Shown: positions 18,359 through 26,245 of the stretch, piece after piece | Layout: the number at the start of each line of letters is the position of its first letter | Numbering within the stretch: the stretch's first letter is position 1 | Source of the DNA: VYFG01 sp965221795 | Lineage (GTDB): Bacteria; Pseudomonadota; Gammaproteobacteria; Arenicellales; Poriferihabitantaceae | Length of the DNA: 64,000 nt | Direction: 5' to 3' | Assembly (NCBI GenBank): GCA_965221795.1 | Contig: OZ244914.1 | Coordinates: 1 to 64,000 of the forward strand | Position numbers and translations under genes: made by a program | Notes under the pieces: model-generated | Told to the model about the DNA's origin: nothing | The model's database searches: none | What the model saw: the letters and a program-made list of their open reading frames with translations, nothing else

Positions 18359-19653
18359 ATGACAGGTACAACGAAATCTGCTAGTCTGAAGAGAGGCAGA
18401 CCGCAGACCGCAATTTAAGTGTCGGCCCGAACTGGGCTAACCAGACCATCTGGACAGGGGACAATCTCCCCATCATGCGGGGGATGAATTCGGAGTCTGT
18501 GGACCTGATCTATCTGGATCCCCCGTTCAACTCCAAAGCCGATTATGCGGCTCCGATCGGCAGCCGGGCTGCCGGTGCCGAATTCAAGGATACCTGGACC
18601 TTGCAGGACGTGGATATCGCCTGGCTGGACCTGATCGAAAACAAACACCCGAAATGATGGCGGGTCATACAGGCTGCCATGACCAACAGCGATAAGTCCT
18701 ATTTGATTTACATGGCAGTACGGTTGTTGGAAATGCAGCGGCTGCTGAAACCAACAGGAAGCATTTATCTTCATTGTGATCCGACGATGAGCCACTATTT
18801 GAAACTGGTTATGGATGCCATCTTTGGACGGGAAAATTTCAAGAATGATATTATTTGGAATCGCTCAGGAGGATTCAAACGGAAAACGGCTCGCCTTTTT
18901 CCCACCAAAAACGACAATATTCTCTTTTATGCACTGGACAGTAAAATCCATACATTTTCTACCCAATACAGACCTCACAGGCCGGAATACATAAAGCGGT
19001 TTAAGGCCGACGCTTCTGGAAGGCTGTTTCGTTCTGATGTCAATCCAACTGGCGGCGGTCGCCGTACCATTTATCTGGATGAAACTTTAGGAGATATTGT
19101 CGACTCTGTTTGGATAGATATTCCTCCTGCAAATCCGGCGGCAAAAGAACGTGTGGGTTATCCAACACAGAAACCGATTGCTTTGTTGCGACGCATCCTG
19201 AAAGCTTCCTGTCCCGAAAACGGGGTTGTGCTGGATCCTTTTTGTGGATGTGCTACCACGTGCGTTGCAGCGGAAGAATTAAGCAGGCAATGGGTGGGAA
19301 TTGATATCAGTTCCAAAGCCTATGATCTGGTCAAGGATCGAATGGACCGGGAAATCGGCTTCTCTACCTATACTTGCCCCCATCGCACGGATATTCCCCA
19401 GAGAACGGATATCCAGCCATTAAAGCGGTATAACCACCCGGACAACCGGAAATACCTGTACGGCGAACAGGGAGGAATCTGTAACGGCTGCCGGGAACAT
19501 TTTCTGATCCAGAATTTTACGGTAGATCACATCATTTCTCGCAAGCAAGGAGGGACCGATCATCTGGACAATCTGCAATTGCTCTGTGCCCGATGCAACT
19601 CGGTCAAGGGAGACCGAGGGCAGGAGTATCTTATAACAAGACTGGCTGCGTGA
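18359..19653 (+). pseudogene. DNA adenine methyltransferase-HNH endonuclease fusion, disrupted
   Basis: ATG 18359 opens a short basic leader that ends at a TAA (18416). A frame change (net -1 or +2) near 18405-18420 leads into the frame with TIWTGDNLPIM and the catalytic YLDPPFNSK motif. A TGA at 18655-18657 then interrupts the same frame, which resumes as VIQAAMTNSDKS and continues to LDPFCGCATTCVAAEELS, the AdoMet-binding FxGxG-like motif. The C-terminal 70 residues form an HNH domain (CNGC, VDHIISRKQGG, NLQLLCARCNSVKG). An intact version would be about 430 residues. The motif order (DPPF first, AdoMet site later) is that of a beta-type N6-adenine or N4-cytosine enzyme. The part after 18679 could still be translated, but it would lack the catalytic motif. 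Confidence 0.8.
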
Positions 19654-19661
19654 CCTGTCGA

Positions 19662-20606
19662 CTACGCCTGGATCAAATCCACATAACGCAACCGCTTCCC
19701 CTCCATTCGCCTGACCATCCAGTCCATCTGGTCCATGGTGTCCAGTTCGCGGTCATTGAACCGCCCGGAAAATTCATGGACATAACGGTTCAAGTGCTTC
19801 TCGCTCATATGGTGGTAAGTGCCATGGTAGCCCCGCTTCAGTAACGCCCAAAACGACTCAATGCCGTTGGTGTGGGCTTGGTCGTTCACCCACTCACTGA
19901 CCGAATGTTTCACCGTTTCATGGGGATTCGGGAGCCCTTGGTAGCCCTTCCATTCGTCGCTGTAAATCGTGGTCGTGTATTCGGTGACCTCGCCCAGGAA
20001 TTCGTGCAGGCAGGTTCTGCTGGCCGAAGGAATGACCTTGGCTTGGATGGTGTTGGTTTCCCGATCCTTGGCTCCGACCACCGTCGCTTTCCCCACGGCT
20101 CCCCGACCCGCATGTAGTTTCTTGTGGGCATGCTTGTTGATCTCCTTGCCGCCGATGTAAGTCTCATCTACTTCTACCGGCCCCGGGAACTGACCCGTTT
20201 CGGATTGGAAAACATCCCGGAGCCGATGCAGCATAAACCAGGCCGCTTTCTGTCCAATGCCCAATTCCCGGTGCAGTTTCATCGAACTGATGCCTTTCAG
20301 GTTCGTAGTGAACAGGTAAATGCCCACGGCCCAATGACGATACTTGATCTTGGAGCCTTCCATCACCGAGCCTTTCTTTACGCTGAACATCGGCTTGCCC
20401 TTACACTCCCGGCAACGATGGGTCATGGTGGGATGCGTAATATCACTTTGCACATTGTGGGTTCCACAATGAGGGCAGACCGGACCATCCGGCCACCGCC
20501 ATTCCTCAATCCATTTGCGGGCGCTTTCCTCGGTGCCAAACATTTCCGCAATTTCCAGAAGCGTTAATCCTTTCCTTTTGTACTTACCGGGTGCTGACTG
20601 GGCCAT
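19662..20606 (-). CDS. IS1595-family (ISXO2-like) transposase
   Basis: 314 residues and apparently intact. An N-terminal zinc ribbon (CPHCGTHNV...CRECKG) is followed by the DDE-type catalytic core: VEVDETYIGGKE (first D), TIYSDEWKGY (second D) and HTNGIESFWALLKRGY (third acidic residue). The gene lies between the terminal repeats and ends 9 bases after the methyltransferase-HNH gene, facing it. It should catalyse cut-and-paste or replicative movement of the element. Confidence 0.95.
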   Translation of the reverse strand: MAQSAPGKYKRKGLTLLEIAEMFGTEESARKWIEEWRWPDGPVCPHCGTHNVQSDITHPTMTHRCRECKGKPMFSVKKGSVMEGSKIKYRHWAVGIYLFTTNLKGISSMKLHRELGIGQKAAWFMLHRLRDVFQSETGQFPGPVEVDETYIGGKEINKHAHKKLHAGRGAVGKATVVGAKDRETNTIQAKVIPSASRTCLHEFLGEVTEYTTTIYSDEWKGYQGLPNPHETVKHSVSEWVNDQAHTNGIESFWALLKRGYHGTYHHMSEKHLNRYVHEFSGRFNDRELDTMDQMDWMVRRMEGKRLRYVDLIQA

Positions 20607-20631
20607 GATTCGGTCTCGGTTACGATTTACT

Positions 20632-20644
20632 GAATAGTAACATT
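20632..20644 (+). repeat. Internal partial copy of the terminal repeat
   Basis: gaatagtaacatt matches 18098-18110 of IRL exactly and lies 23 bases from IRR in opposite orientation, so AGTAACATT and AATGTTACT can pair as a hairpin upstream of the transposase start. It might be a transposase-binding site involved in autoregulation; this is inferred. Confidence 0.55.
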
Positions 20645-20667
20645 ATGGTCAATTTGTGTCAACTGAA

Positions 20668-20692
20668 AATGTTACTTTTCGATATAATTCCC
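20668..20692 (-). repeat. Terminal inverted repeat, right (IRR)
   Basis: Reverse complement begins GGGAATTATATCGAAA. It matches IRL with one mismatch, and it encodes the new last codons and stop of the interrupted ATPase gene. Confidence 0.93.
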
Positions 20693-21820
20693 AAAGAGAT
20701 CAATAAACAAGCTCTCATTGCCCGATAGCAGGGTTCTCCATTGAAGAGCATGAATTCCATCTGCCGTCATGTATTCCTGCAGGTCATATTGATGAACCTG
20801 GATAGCACGGCATTCAGGAAACTTTGACTTGAAGTACTTCAAATTCTTGGAGATGCCTCGATAGCGAAGCTTGCATTCGATCGCACAAACAGGCTTCCTG
20901 TTCTCCGTGAGAATAAAATCAATTTCCCGTCCGTCAATATCGCGGAAGTAAGCCAGGTCAACATCGCGACCTTCCCAATCCTGAATCCAGTGGACCCGCT
21001 TTAGCAGGTGGCTGGCAATGAGATTTTCAAATCTTGCTCCTTCATCTTCCACCTCTGCCCAATTGCAGTGATAATGCTTCCGCTCCTTTCTGACTGCCCT
21101 GATTTTCGGTGACCCAATTGGGGAAAGCCGAAAAATCAGGTACATTTGTTCAAAGATATCCAGCCAGTTCGAGACTGTCTTATGTGCACAGTGGAGGTCT
21201 TCCCGGAGCGCGTTGATCGATAATGGACTGCCAACCAGCTGAGGCAGCCGCAACAGCAACAGTTCCATCGACGACATCTTTTGTGTCAAGAGCAGATCGC
21301 GAATGTCTTCATTGACAATCCTGCTTCGAAATTCTCGCATCCAGCGACGCGCCTGCCGCTGTGATCCAGACAAAAAAGGCTCTGGAAATCCACCCAGTGC
21401 CAGCAGGTCATGAAAATCGCCTTGGGACTGCATTGCCAATTCATCCACAGTGAGCGGATGCAATCGGTAGTAGTGATAACGACCTTGCAGTGAGTCACCC
21501 GAATGACGATAGTAATCCAACCTTGCGCTGCCGGTCACTATGACCTTTTTTTCCTTTGCGGTCTTATCATAAAAACCCTTGATGTAGTTACGCCAATTAT
21601 CAAATTTGTGAATCTCATCGAAGATCACGAATGATTCAAAAGGAAACTTTTCCCTCAAAATAAATTCTCGATCTTCCGAGTCATCCCAATTCAGATATCG
21701 GTGCCCATCGGGTGCAATATTGCGTGACAGCGTTGTCTTGCCAACTTGTCGAGGGCCGCCCACAAAGACCATTTTTCGATTGAGGTCTTCGATCACGCAA
21801 GATTCCAGATAACGTTGCAT
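20672..21820 (-). CDS. AAA+ ATPase of the DUF4143 (AAA_14) family, C-terminus altered by insertion
   Basis: 382 residues from ATG 21820, where the usual family N-terminus starts. An N-terminal AAA_14 domain has Walker A GGPRQVGKTT and Walker B FVIFDEIHK. A C-terminal DUF4143 domain contains the restriction-endonuclease-like pattern EIDFILTENRKPVCAIECK. Such ATPases are widespread, often mobile and functionally obscure. The transposon inserted at the codons for DLF near the end. The last six residues and the stop codon are now supplied by the transposon end, replacing about ten original residues left at 18045-18077. The protein is probably still folded. Confidence 0.85.
   Translation of the reverse strand: MQRYLESCVIEDLNRKMVFVGGPRQVGKTTLSRNIAPDGHRYLNWDDSEDREFILREKFPFESFVIFDEIHKFDNWRNYIKGFYDKTAKEKKVIVTGSARLDYYRHSGDSLQGRYHYYRLHPLTVDELAMQSQGDFHDLLALGGFPEPFLSGSQRQARRWMREFRSRIVNEDIRDLLLTQKMSSMELLLLRLPQLVGSPLSINALREDLHCAHKTVSNWLDIFEQMYLIFRLSPIGSPKIRAVRKERKHYHCNWAEVEDEGARFENLIASHLLKRVHWIQDWEGRDVDLAYFRDIDGREIDFILTENRKPVCAIECKLRYRGISKNLKYFKSKFPECRAIQVHQYDLQEYMTADGIHALQWRTLLSGNESLFIDLFGNYIEK
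20693..20700. repeat. Target-site duplication, right copy
   Basis: AAAGAGAT, identical to 18078-18085, immediately outside IRR. Confidence 0.95.
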
Positions 21821-21955
21821 AGTCACTATTTTACATGATTTTTTGACATGTATCGAAATTACACGCAATGATTTTAAAGATCGGTCTAATAAAATCATCA
21901 ACCGTGAATAGCGCCAATCTTCGAACGCTCATATCTGATCACTACGGCCCGATAC

Positions 21956-22260
21956 TCACACCTGGCGCGGGGCTCGGTGAAGGCATCGCCCACGCCTGCA
22001 ACCGAAAGCAAGCTTGCCTTCTTCGGTTAGGCTCTGGAACCGTTCCACAGAGAGAAAGCCTTCGATGGATTCGATCTCCTGCCGCATGCGGGCCGCCATT
22101 TCCAGATAGCGCTCCTGATAGTTGAGATCCGACTCCGGGCACCATAACAATCGCCGTATCTTCGCGTGATGAATCCGCAGGCATTCGAGAACTCGAAAAC
22201 GAGGTAGGCGGTTTCGCGATTGATACCATTAGTTTCACCTCTCGCAAAAATTGCCGTCAC
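21956..22260 (-). pseudogene. Relic of an antibiotic-biosynthesis-monooxygenase (HmoA-like) gene
   Basis: The frame from 22150 encodes NYQERYLEMAARMRQEIE followed by EGFLSVERFQSLTEEGKL, the typical central segment of small ABM-fold monooxygenases. The start of the fold is in another frame, one indel upstream (an AIVMV-like strand near 22150-22170), and the C-terminal half is missing. It is read as a truncated, frameshifted relic. Function is lost. Confidence 0.5.
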
Positions 22261-22310
22261 TAAATGATATTTGGGCTTAGGTCTCCATCGCCCGCGCCAA
22301 TTGAACCGGT

Positions 22311-22616
22311 TCAGTTCCGAAGGGGCTCGCTCAGCGCTTCTTGCACGATTTGAGGATGTTTCTCGATCAGTGCGAGCAACACCCGTGCGGGGCCGTCGGG
22401 CCTGCGCCGTCCTTGTTCCCAGCCGCGTAGGGTACCGACGGCAACCCCGATGCTGCTTGCAAATGCTGCCTGTGAGAGGCCAGCGCGGGCGCGGATTGCG
22501 GCAACGTCCGGCTCTGGCACTTCGACCTGGAGAACACGTGCGCCGACATCTTTGCCCTTTGCGTGGGCGAGGGCGTATTCAAGTCCTTGTTTGATGCTCT
22601 TGTAGGCGTTGCTCAT
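22311..22616 (-). CDS. NadS/HigA-like antitoxin with XRE-type HTH
   Basis: 101 residues. The C-terminal half holds an XRE helix-turn-helix (AIRARAGLSQAAFASSIGVAVGTLRGWEQGRR), as in NadS and HigA antitoxins. It overlaps the upstream toxin gene by 4 bases (ATGA), the toxin-first order typical of higBA-like pairs. It should neutralise the toxin and repress the operon through the palindrome upstream of the toxin. Confidence 0.88.
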   Translation of the reverse strand: MSNAYKSIKQGLEYALAHAKGKDVGARVLQVEVPEPDVAAIRARAGLSQAAFASSIGVAVGTLRGWEQGRRRPDGPARVLLALIEKHPQIVQEALSEPLRN

Positions 22617-22954
22617 GATTTTGCTCCATAGGTTTCCGCGATCAAATCGCAGAGTTTTATCAGGTCACCCTTTTCAGACCGGGTGATGTTTGCCTTCTCA
22701 TTCTTGGCGAACACCGTCAGCAGGAACAGTGGCATGTCAGGCAAGCGGTAGAAGTGGAGTACGCGATAGCCGCCGCTCTCTCCACCGCTACATCTTGCAA
22801 TGCGCACCTTCCGCAGACCACCACCCAGCGAAATGCCCGCTTCTGGATTGGCTTCGAGTTGGCCGATCACATCCATTCGCTCTCCATCTGACATGCCCAC
22901 GGCGCTCGCTCGCTTGATGAACTCTGGCGTCTCGGCGACTGTTTGCTGCGCCAT
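22613..22954 (-). CDS. RelE/HigB-like toxin
   Basis: 113 residues. The pattern LGGGLRKVRIARCSGGESGGYRVLHFYRLPDMPLFLLTVFAKNEKANIT is typical of RelE/ParE-superfamily toxins paired with NadS antitoxins: a beta-sheet core with basic residues, then a KNEKAN strand end. It is presumed to be a ribosome-dependent mRNA interferase. It is first in the operon, with the antitoxin overlapping its stop. Confidence 0.88.
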   Translation of the reverse strand: MAQQTVAETPEFIKRASAVGMSDGERMDVIGQLEANPEAGISLGGGLRKVRIARCSGGESGGYRVLHFYRLPDMPLFLLTVFAKNEKANITRSEKGDLIKLCDLIAETYGAKS

Positions 22955-22971
22955 TCTTCAATTCTTATATA

Positions 22972-22986
22972 TACGTCAATGACGTA
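22972..22986. promoter_or_regulatory. Palindromic operator of the toxin-antitoxin operon
   Basis: tacgtcaatgacgta is a perfect 7-1-7 inverted repeat ending 17 bases upstream of the toxin ATG. It overlaps an AT-rich TATATATA stretch that could be the -10 region. Position and symmetry fit an antitoxin-binding autoregulatory site. Confidence 0.65.
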
Positions 22987-23298
22987 GTTCATTCTTCGAA
23001 CCAAACATTTGGGTAATGCGATTGTCAACTGATGGAAATGGAATCTCCTACTTTTCCTGGAGGGGATCCAGATCGTGAATCCAAGCCAAAGCCGGTGGGG
23101 CACTTTTTCTACGAAACTCGATAAAACACGGTAGAAGAAAGCGTCCAGGTTTTGAATAAATTACTGATTCTAATGGAAAAAATATTTCGCCCAGAATTCA
23201 AATATCACGACAATCATCGGTAGCCAAGGACATGGTATGGTATATTGCGGAGTATACTTGATGATTGACGTCCAACCCCCGTACTCGGTATCCTGACC
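22987..23298. other. 312-bp intergenic stretch between toxin promoter and phhB
   Basis: No convincing gene. A gtatat-agtatac imperfect palindrome lies near 23239-23260, about 40 bases before the dehydratase start. Nothing else was recognised. Confidence 0.3.
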
Positions 23299-23646
23299 AT
23301 GTCTGAATTGGAGCGCGAACGATGTGAGGCCTGCCGTGCCGGTGCGCCGACAGTGACCGAAGCCGAATTGGCCGAACTGCGGCCGCAGTTGCCGGATTGG
23401 ACCCCTCGGACTCGGGACGATTTCCTGACCCTGGAACGGGTGTTCCCGTTCCGCAATTTCAGTGACGCCATGGGGTTCGGTGTCCGGGTGGGGCTGCTGG
23501 CCGAGGCCGAGGGGCATCACCCGGAAATGGTCATTGAATGGGGCCGGGTGCGGGTGACCTGGTGGACCCACAAAATCCGGGGCCTGCATCGCAATGACCT
23601 GGTTTGTGCGGCCAAGACCGATCGGTTGTATCGCCGACCGGACTGA
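23299..23646 (+). CDS. phhB: 4a-hydroxytetrahydrobiopterin dehydratase
   Basis: 115 residues. The family core EAEGHHPEMVIEWGRVRV, followed by WWTHKIRGLHRND, includes the catalytic histidines. It recycles 4a-hydroxytetrahydropterin formed by phenylalanine hydroxylase; phhA is not in the window, so a pterin-recycling or moonlighting role remains open. It is monocistronic and set between accessory DNA and the grxD-mla block. Confidence 0.92.
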   Translation: MSELERERCEACRAGAPTVTEAELAELRPQLPDWTPRTRDDFLTLERVFPFRNFSDAMGFGVRVGLLAEAEGHHPEMVIEWGRVRVTWWTHKIRGLHRNDLVCAAKTDRLYRRPD

Positions 23647-23814
23647 ATCCTTTCCGGCCCGGGTACCGGGCAGACCCTCGCATGGTCCGGAGAGCAGTGG
23701 GCCGGATGCCCGGTTTGTGCAGTCGTTGCCGGACCCATCGCCTGCCGGCCTCACTGCCATCCTGCCCACTGCCCATGGCCTGGTCCATGGGGGTCGCGCT
23801 GTTGCTATAATTGA

Positions 23815-24024
23815 CGTGAAAGAAGCGATGGTGGAGATGATGGAAAATTCCGGCCTCCGAGCTGGGCAGTGTCCTACCGCTGGTGCTTGCAACTCCTTGA
23901 ACAAATTTTCAGGGTCGACTATGTAGTCCTCAAACTGCAAGCCTCCGGTTGGGATGACCTTCCGCACGCGGTCAACAAACAACTTGCGCGGTTAGGGATT
24001 CTTAATCCGACAAAGAAAATCTGA
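23815..24024 (+). pseudogene. C-terminal remnant of an unidentified ORF
   Basis: About 69 open codons without a start, ending at the TGA at 24022. The translation has protein-like composition (SYRWCLQLLEQIFRVDYVV, then LHAVNKQLARLGILNP-like helices) and a well-formed end, unlike the other frames here. It may be the tail of a lost transposase or other gene; the family is not recognised. Confidence 0.3.
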
Positions 24025-24069
24025 TTTTATCCCTCGGGCATCACACGCCATAACTGCATCATGGTCGGT

Positions 24070-24390
24070 TCAGGACGGCGGCTTCAACAGAGTTTTCAGT
24101 TCACCGTTTTCATACATTTCGGTCACAATATCGCATCCCCCCACAAACTCACCGCGAATATACAATTGTGGAATGGTGGGCCAATTGGAGTATGCCTTGA
24201 TGCCATCGCGTACCCTCTCGTCTGCCAGTACATTCACCGAGGCAAAACGAACATCCAAGTTTTGCAAAATGGCCGAAGTGCGGCTGGAAAAACCACATTG
24301 AGGAAAATCCGGAGTACCCTTCATAAAGAGTACTACTTCATTACCCTCGATCACTTCCTTCAGTTTCTCTTGGACGGCTGGGTCATTCAT
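24070..24390 (-). CDS. grxD: Monothiol glutaredoxin Grx4
   Basis: 106 residues with the monothiol CGFS motif (C32-S35), the preceding FMKGTPDFPQ and the WPTIPQLYI segment with the cis-proline, and GGCDIV for glutathione binding. It carries or delivers [2Fe-2S] clusters, often together with a BolA protein. The ibaG/BolA gene is immediately upstream, so the functional pair is encoded together. Confidence 0.96.
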   Translation of the reverse strand: MNDPAVQEKLKEVIEGNEVVLFMKGTPDFPQCGFSSRTSAILQNLDVRFASVNVLADERVRDGIKAYSNWPTIPQLYIRGEFVGGCDIVTEMYENGELKTLLKPPS

Positions 24391-24424
24391 GGACTTGATC
24401 TATGCGATATGGATAAGGAGTCGA

Positions 24425-24661
24425 TCACCTACCCTGATTTTCGTCTGGAGTCAGGGTTTTCATGGACAAGGCATGGATTTGTTCTTTCATTCTGTCCCCG
24501 AGCGCCTTGTACACCATCTGATGCCTTTGGATCAGTGTCTTTCCAGCAAAATCCGAGTGAATGATGACCGCATCAAAATGAGCGCCATCCCCTTCAACCG
24601 TGACTTCAGTACCAGGCAGTCCAGCACAAATCCAGTTTTCGATATCTTTCGGACTGACCAT
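24425..24661 (-). CDS. ibaG: BolA-family protein (IbaG type)
   Basis: 78 residues from ATG 24661, with an upstream in-frame alternative at 24694. It carries the BolA signature GKTLIQRHQMVYKALGD and the late IHALSMKTLTP. IbaG-type BolA proteins sit at the end of mla operons in gammaproteobacteria and partner with Grx4 in iron-sulfur trafficking. It lies between mlaB and grxD, which supports this. Confidence 0.9.
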   Translation of the reverse strand: MVSPKDIENWICAGLPGTEVTVEGDGAHFDAVIIHSDFAGKTLIQRHQMVYKALGDRMKEQIHALSMKTLTPDENQGR

Positions 24662-24742
24662 GACAAGGCGAAACAGAAAGGCATTGCACACCAAGTGGGG
24701 GCGAACCGGGGATTCACAAGACCTGATTGGCAGGAGAAGGAA

Positions 24743-25048
24743 TCAATCCGCCATGGAACCTGCTCTCGATCGCAGGGAAAACAAGTCCAGCAGGCCATGA
24801 ATTCGGACCATGGTCAACATTTGCTCAGAGGCGTTGCGGAGTTGTAATGAGCACCCTCTTTTTTTTGCTTCCTGTGCCCAATGCACCAACAACGCCAATC
24901 CCGCACTATCAGTATTCCCAACCTCAGCGAGATCAAGAAAACACTCCCGGCCCTTGAAATCGGGTGCGACCCGAAACAGGGGATTCACGGTATCGACAGT
25001 CAGTTCTCCCCGAAGCACGTATCCGCCTGGGGTTTCAGCCATGATCAT
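24743..25048 (-). CDS. mlaB: STAS-domain protein MlaB
   Basis: 101 residues with a single STAS fold; LDLAEVGNTDSAGLALLVHW contains the conserved DSAG loop. MlaB is a cytoplasmic subunit that stabilises the MlaFEDB ABC complex. Position right after mlaC confirms the call. Confidence 0.9.
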   Translation of the reverse strand: MIMAETPGGYVLRGELTVDTVNPLFRVAPDFKGRECFLDLAEVGNTDSAGLALLVHWAQEAKKRGCSLQLRNASEQMLTMVRIHGLLDLFSLRSRAGSMAD

Positions 25049-25069
25049 CGGTCTTCCGCCAAGTCGAAT

Positions 25070-25735
25070 TTACTCAACCGGCGGGGTGGTCTCTCGCATG
25101 GAGCGAATCACGCCGTCCAGCCCCAACTTGCGGACTGATGCTCCATATACCTTACGGTAATTCGTGACCATGTTCACGCCAGCAATCACGAGATTGTAGA
25201 TTTTCCATTGCCCATCTTCCGCTTGAACCATGGAGTAATCGACCTGAATCGGAGAAGCGCCAAAGGACATTTCCGATTTTACCTTGGCAAAGTGGACTCC
25301 TCCACGCTCCCTGGCTTCGGTCGACTGGAAGATCACGGTTCCATTGTTGTCATAGTCGAACAGGGCAGTGGCATAGGTCCGGATGAGGAGCTTCCGGAAT
25401 TCCTCGGCAAATTCGGCCCGTTGCATCTCGCTGGCAGTTCTCCAGTTTTTTGCCAGAACCAATTTGGAAATCTTGGCAAAATCAAAATAGGGATAAATCA
25501 CCTGGTCCACAATGTCAAAAAGCGCGGCACGGTCATCAATCAATTCTTCTTTATGCAAATTGAATGTTTTCAATAAGTCGTCTATTGCAGCTTGGATCGA
25601 TTGTTCTGGCGTGGGACTGGCTTGCGACGGAAGCGAAATCATCAATCCCATCCAGAGTCCCCCAACGAGCGAGACGACCCATCGAAGCCACGTCGACTTC
25701 GAAGCAAGGAGAGGTCTATTCTTTTTTATTTTCAA
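25070..25735 (-). CDS. mlaC: Periplasmic phospholipid-binding protein MlaC
   Basis: 221 residues. An N-terminal signal segment (LRWVVSLVGGLWMGLMISLPSQA) is followed by the Tol-Tol-Ttg2/MlaC domain with the typical FAKISKLVLAKNWR and YKVYGASVRKLGLDGVIRSM-like elements. It shuttles phospholipid between the outer-membrane MlaA complex and the inner-membrane MlaFEDB complex. mlaA is not in the window. Confidence 0.93.
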   Translation of the reverse strand: MKIKKNRPLLASKSTWLRWVVSLVGGLWMGLMISLPSQASPTPEQSIQAAIDDLLKTFNLHKEELIDDRAALFDIVDQVIYPYFDFAKISKLVLAKNWRTASEMQRAEFAEEFRKLLIRTYATALFDYDNNGTVIFQSTEARERGGVHFAKVKSEMSFGASPIQVDYSMVQAEDGQWKIYNLVIAGVNMVTNYRKVYGASVRKLGLDGVIRSMRETTPPVE

Positions 25736-25774
25736 TTTTCTATATCGTAATCATTCCGTTCAGCAAGCATTCGT

Positions 25775-26245
25775 TCACTCGCTCGACTGTGCAGCCCGAT
25801 TGAACATGAACTGACTGATCAGGGTTTCCAACTGAATGGAGGACTGGGTAATTTCAATTTCATCCCCTTCTACCAAAAAGATCTCTTCTGCTCCGGGCTC
25901 CAGCCCAATGAATTTTGCACCCAGAAGCCCTGTCGTCAATACACTGGCACTGGTGTCAATCGAGAGATTGTCATAGGTCACATCAATATCCATGTCGACC
26001 ACCGCGCTGTAGTCCTCCTTATCCATGGAAATTTTGGTCACGCGCCCGATCCGAACCCCGCCCACCATCACAGGGGCTCTTTCATTGAGGCCGCCAACAT
26101 TCTCGAAACGCGCCTGGATGCGGAAGCTCTCCCCCCCGGCTCCCACCGGCCCGCTCACTTTCAGTGCCAGGAGGGCGATTGCGGCGATACCCATCGCCAT
26201 GAACAGCCCCACCCATATCTCGACCGCACTCTTCTGCATATTCAA
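25775..26245 (-). CDS. mlaD: MCE-domain protein MlaD
   Basis: 156 residues: one N-terminal membrane helix (about 8-28), then an MCE domain with FENVGGLNERAPVMVGGVRIG, and a short tail. MlaD forms a periplasmic hexameric ring on MlaE. Overlaps mlaE by 4 bases. Confidence 0.95.
   Translation of the reverse strand: MNMQKSAVEIWVGLFMAMGIAAIALLALKVSGPVGAGGESFRIQARFENVGGLNERAPVMVGGVRIGRVTKISMDKEDYSAVVDMDIDVTYDNLSIDTSASVLTTGLLGAKFIGLEPGAEEIFLVEGDEIEITQSSIQLETLISQFMFNRAAQSSE

Larger units (their letters stand above)
18086..20692. mobile_element. IS1595-family transposon with passenger genes (2607 bp)
   Basis: It is delimited by 25-bp terminal inverted repeats (18086-18110 and 20668-20692, one mismatch) and a perfect 8-bp direct duplication AAAGAGAT outside them. 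Inside lie a minus-strand small ORF, a broken plus-strand methyltransferase-HNH gene and a minus-strand ISXO2-like DDE transposase. The transposase, terminal repeats and duplication length all agree with IS1595. Passenger genes are known in some IS1595 members. The transposase frame is intact and the ends are almost perfect, so the insertion looks fairly recent. It landed in the last codons of the adjacent ATPase gene. Confidence 0.93.

Noticed and set aside
18655..18657. TGA in the methyltransferase frame as a recoded (for example selenocysteine) codon
   Set aside because: No insertion-signal hairpin was evident, and the frame change upstream independently shows decay.
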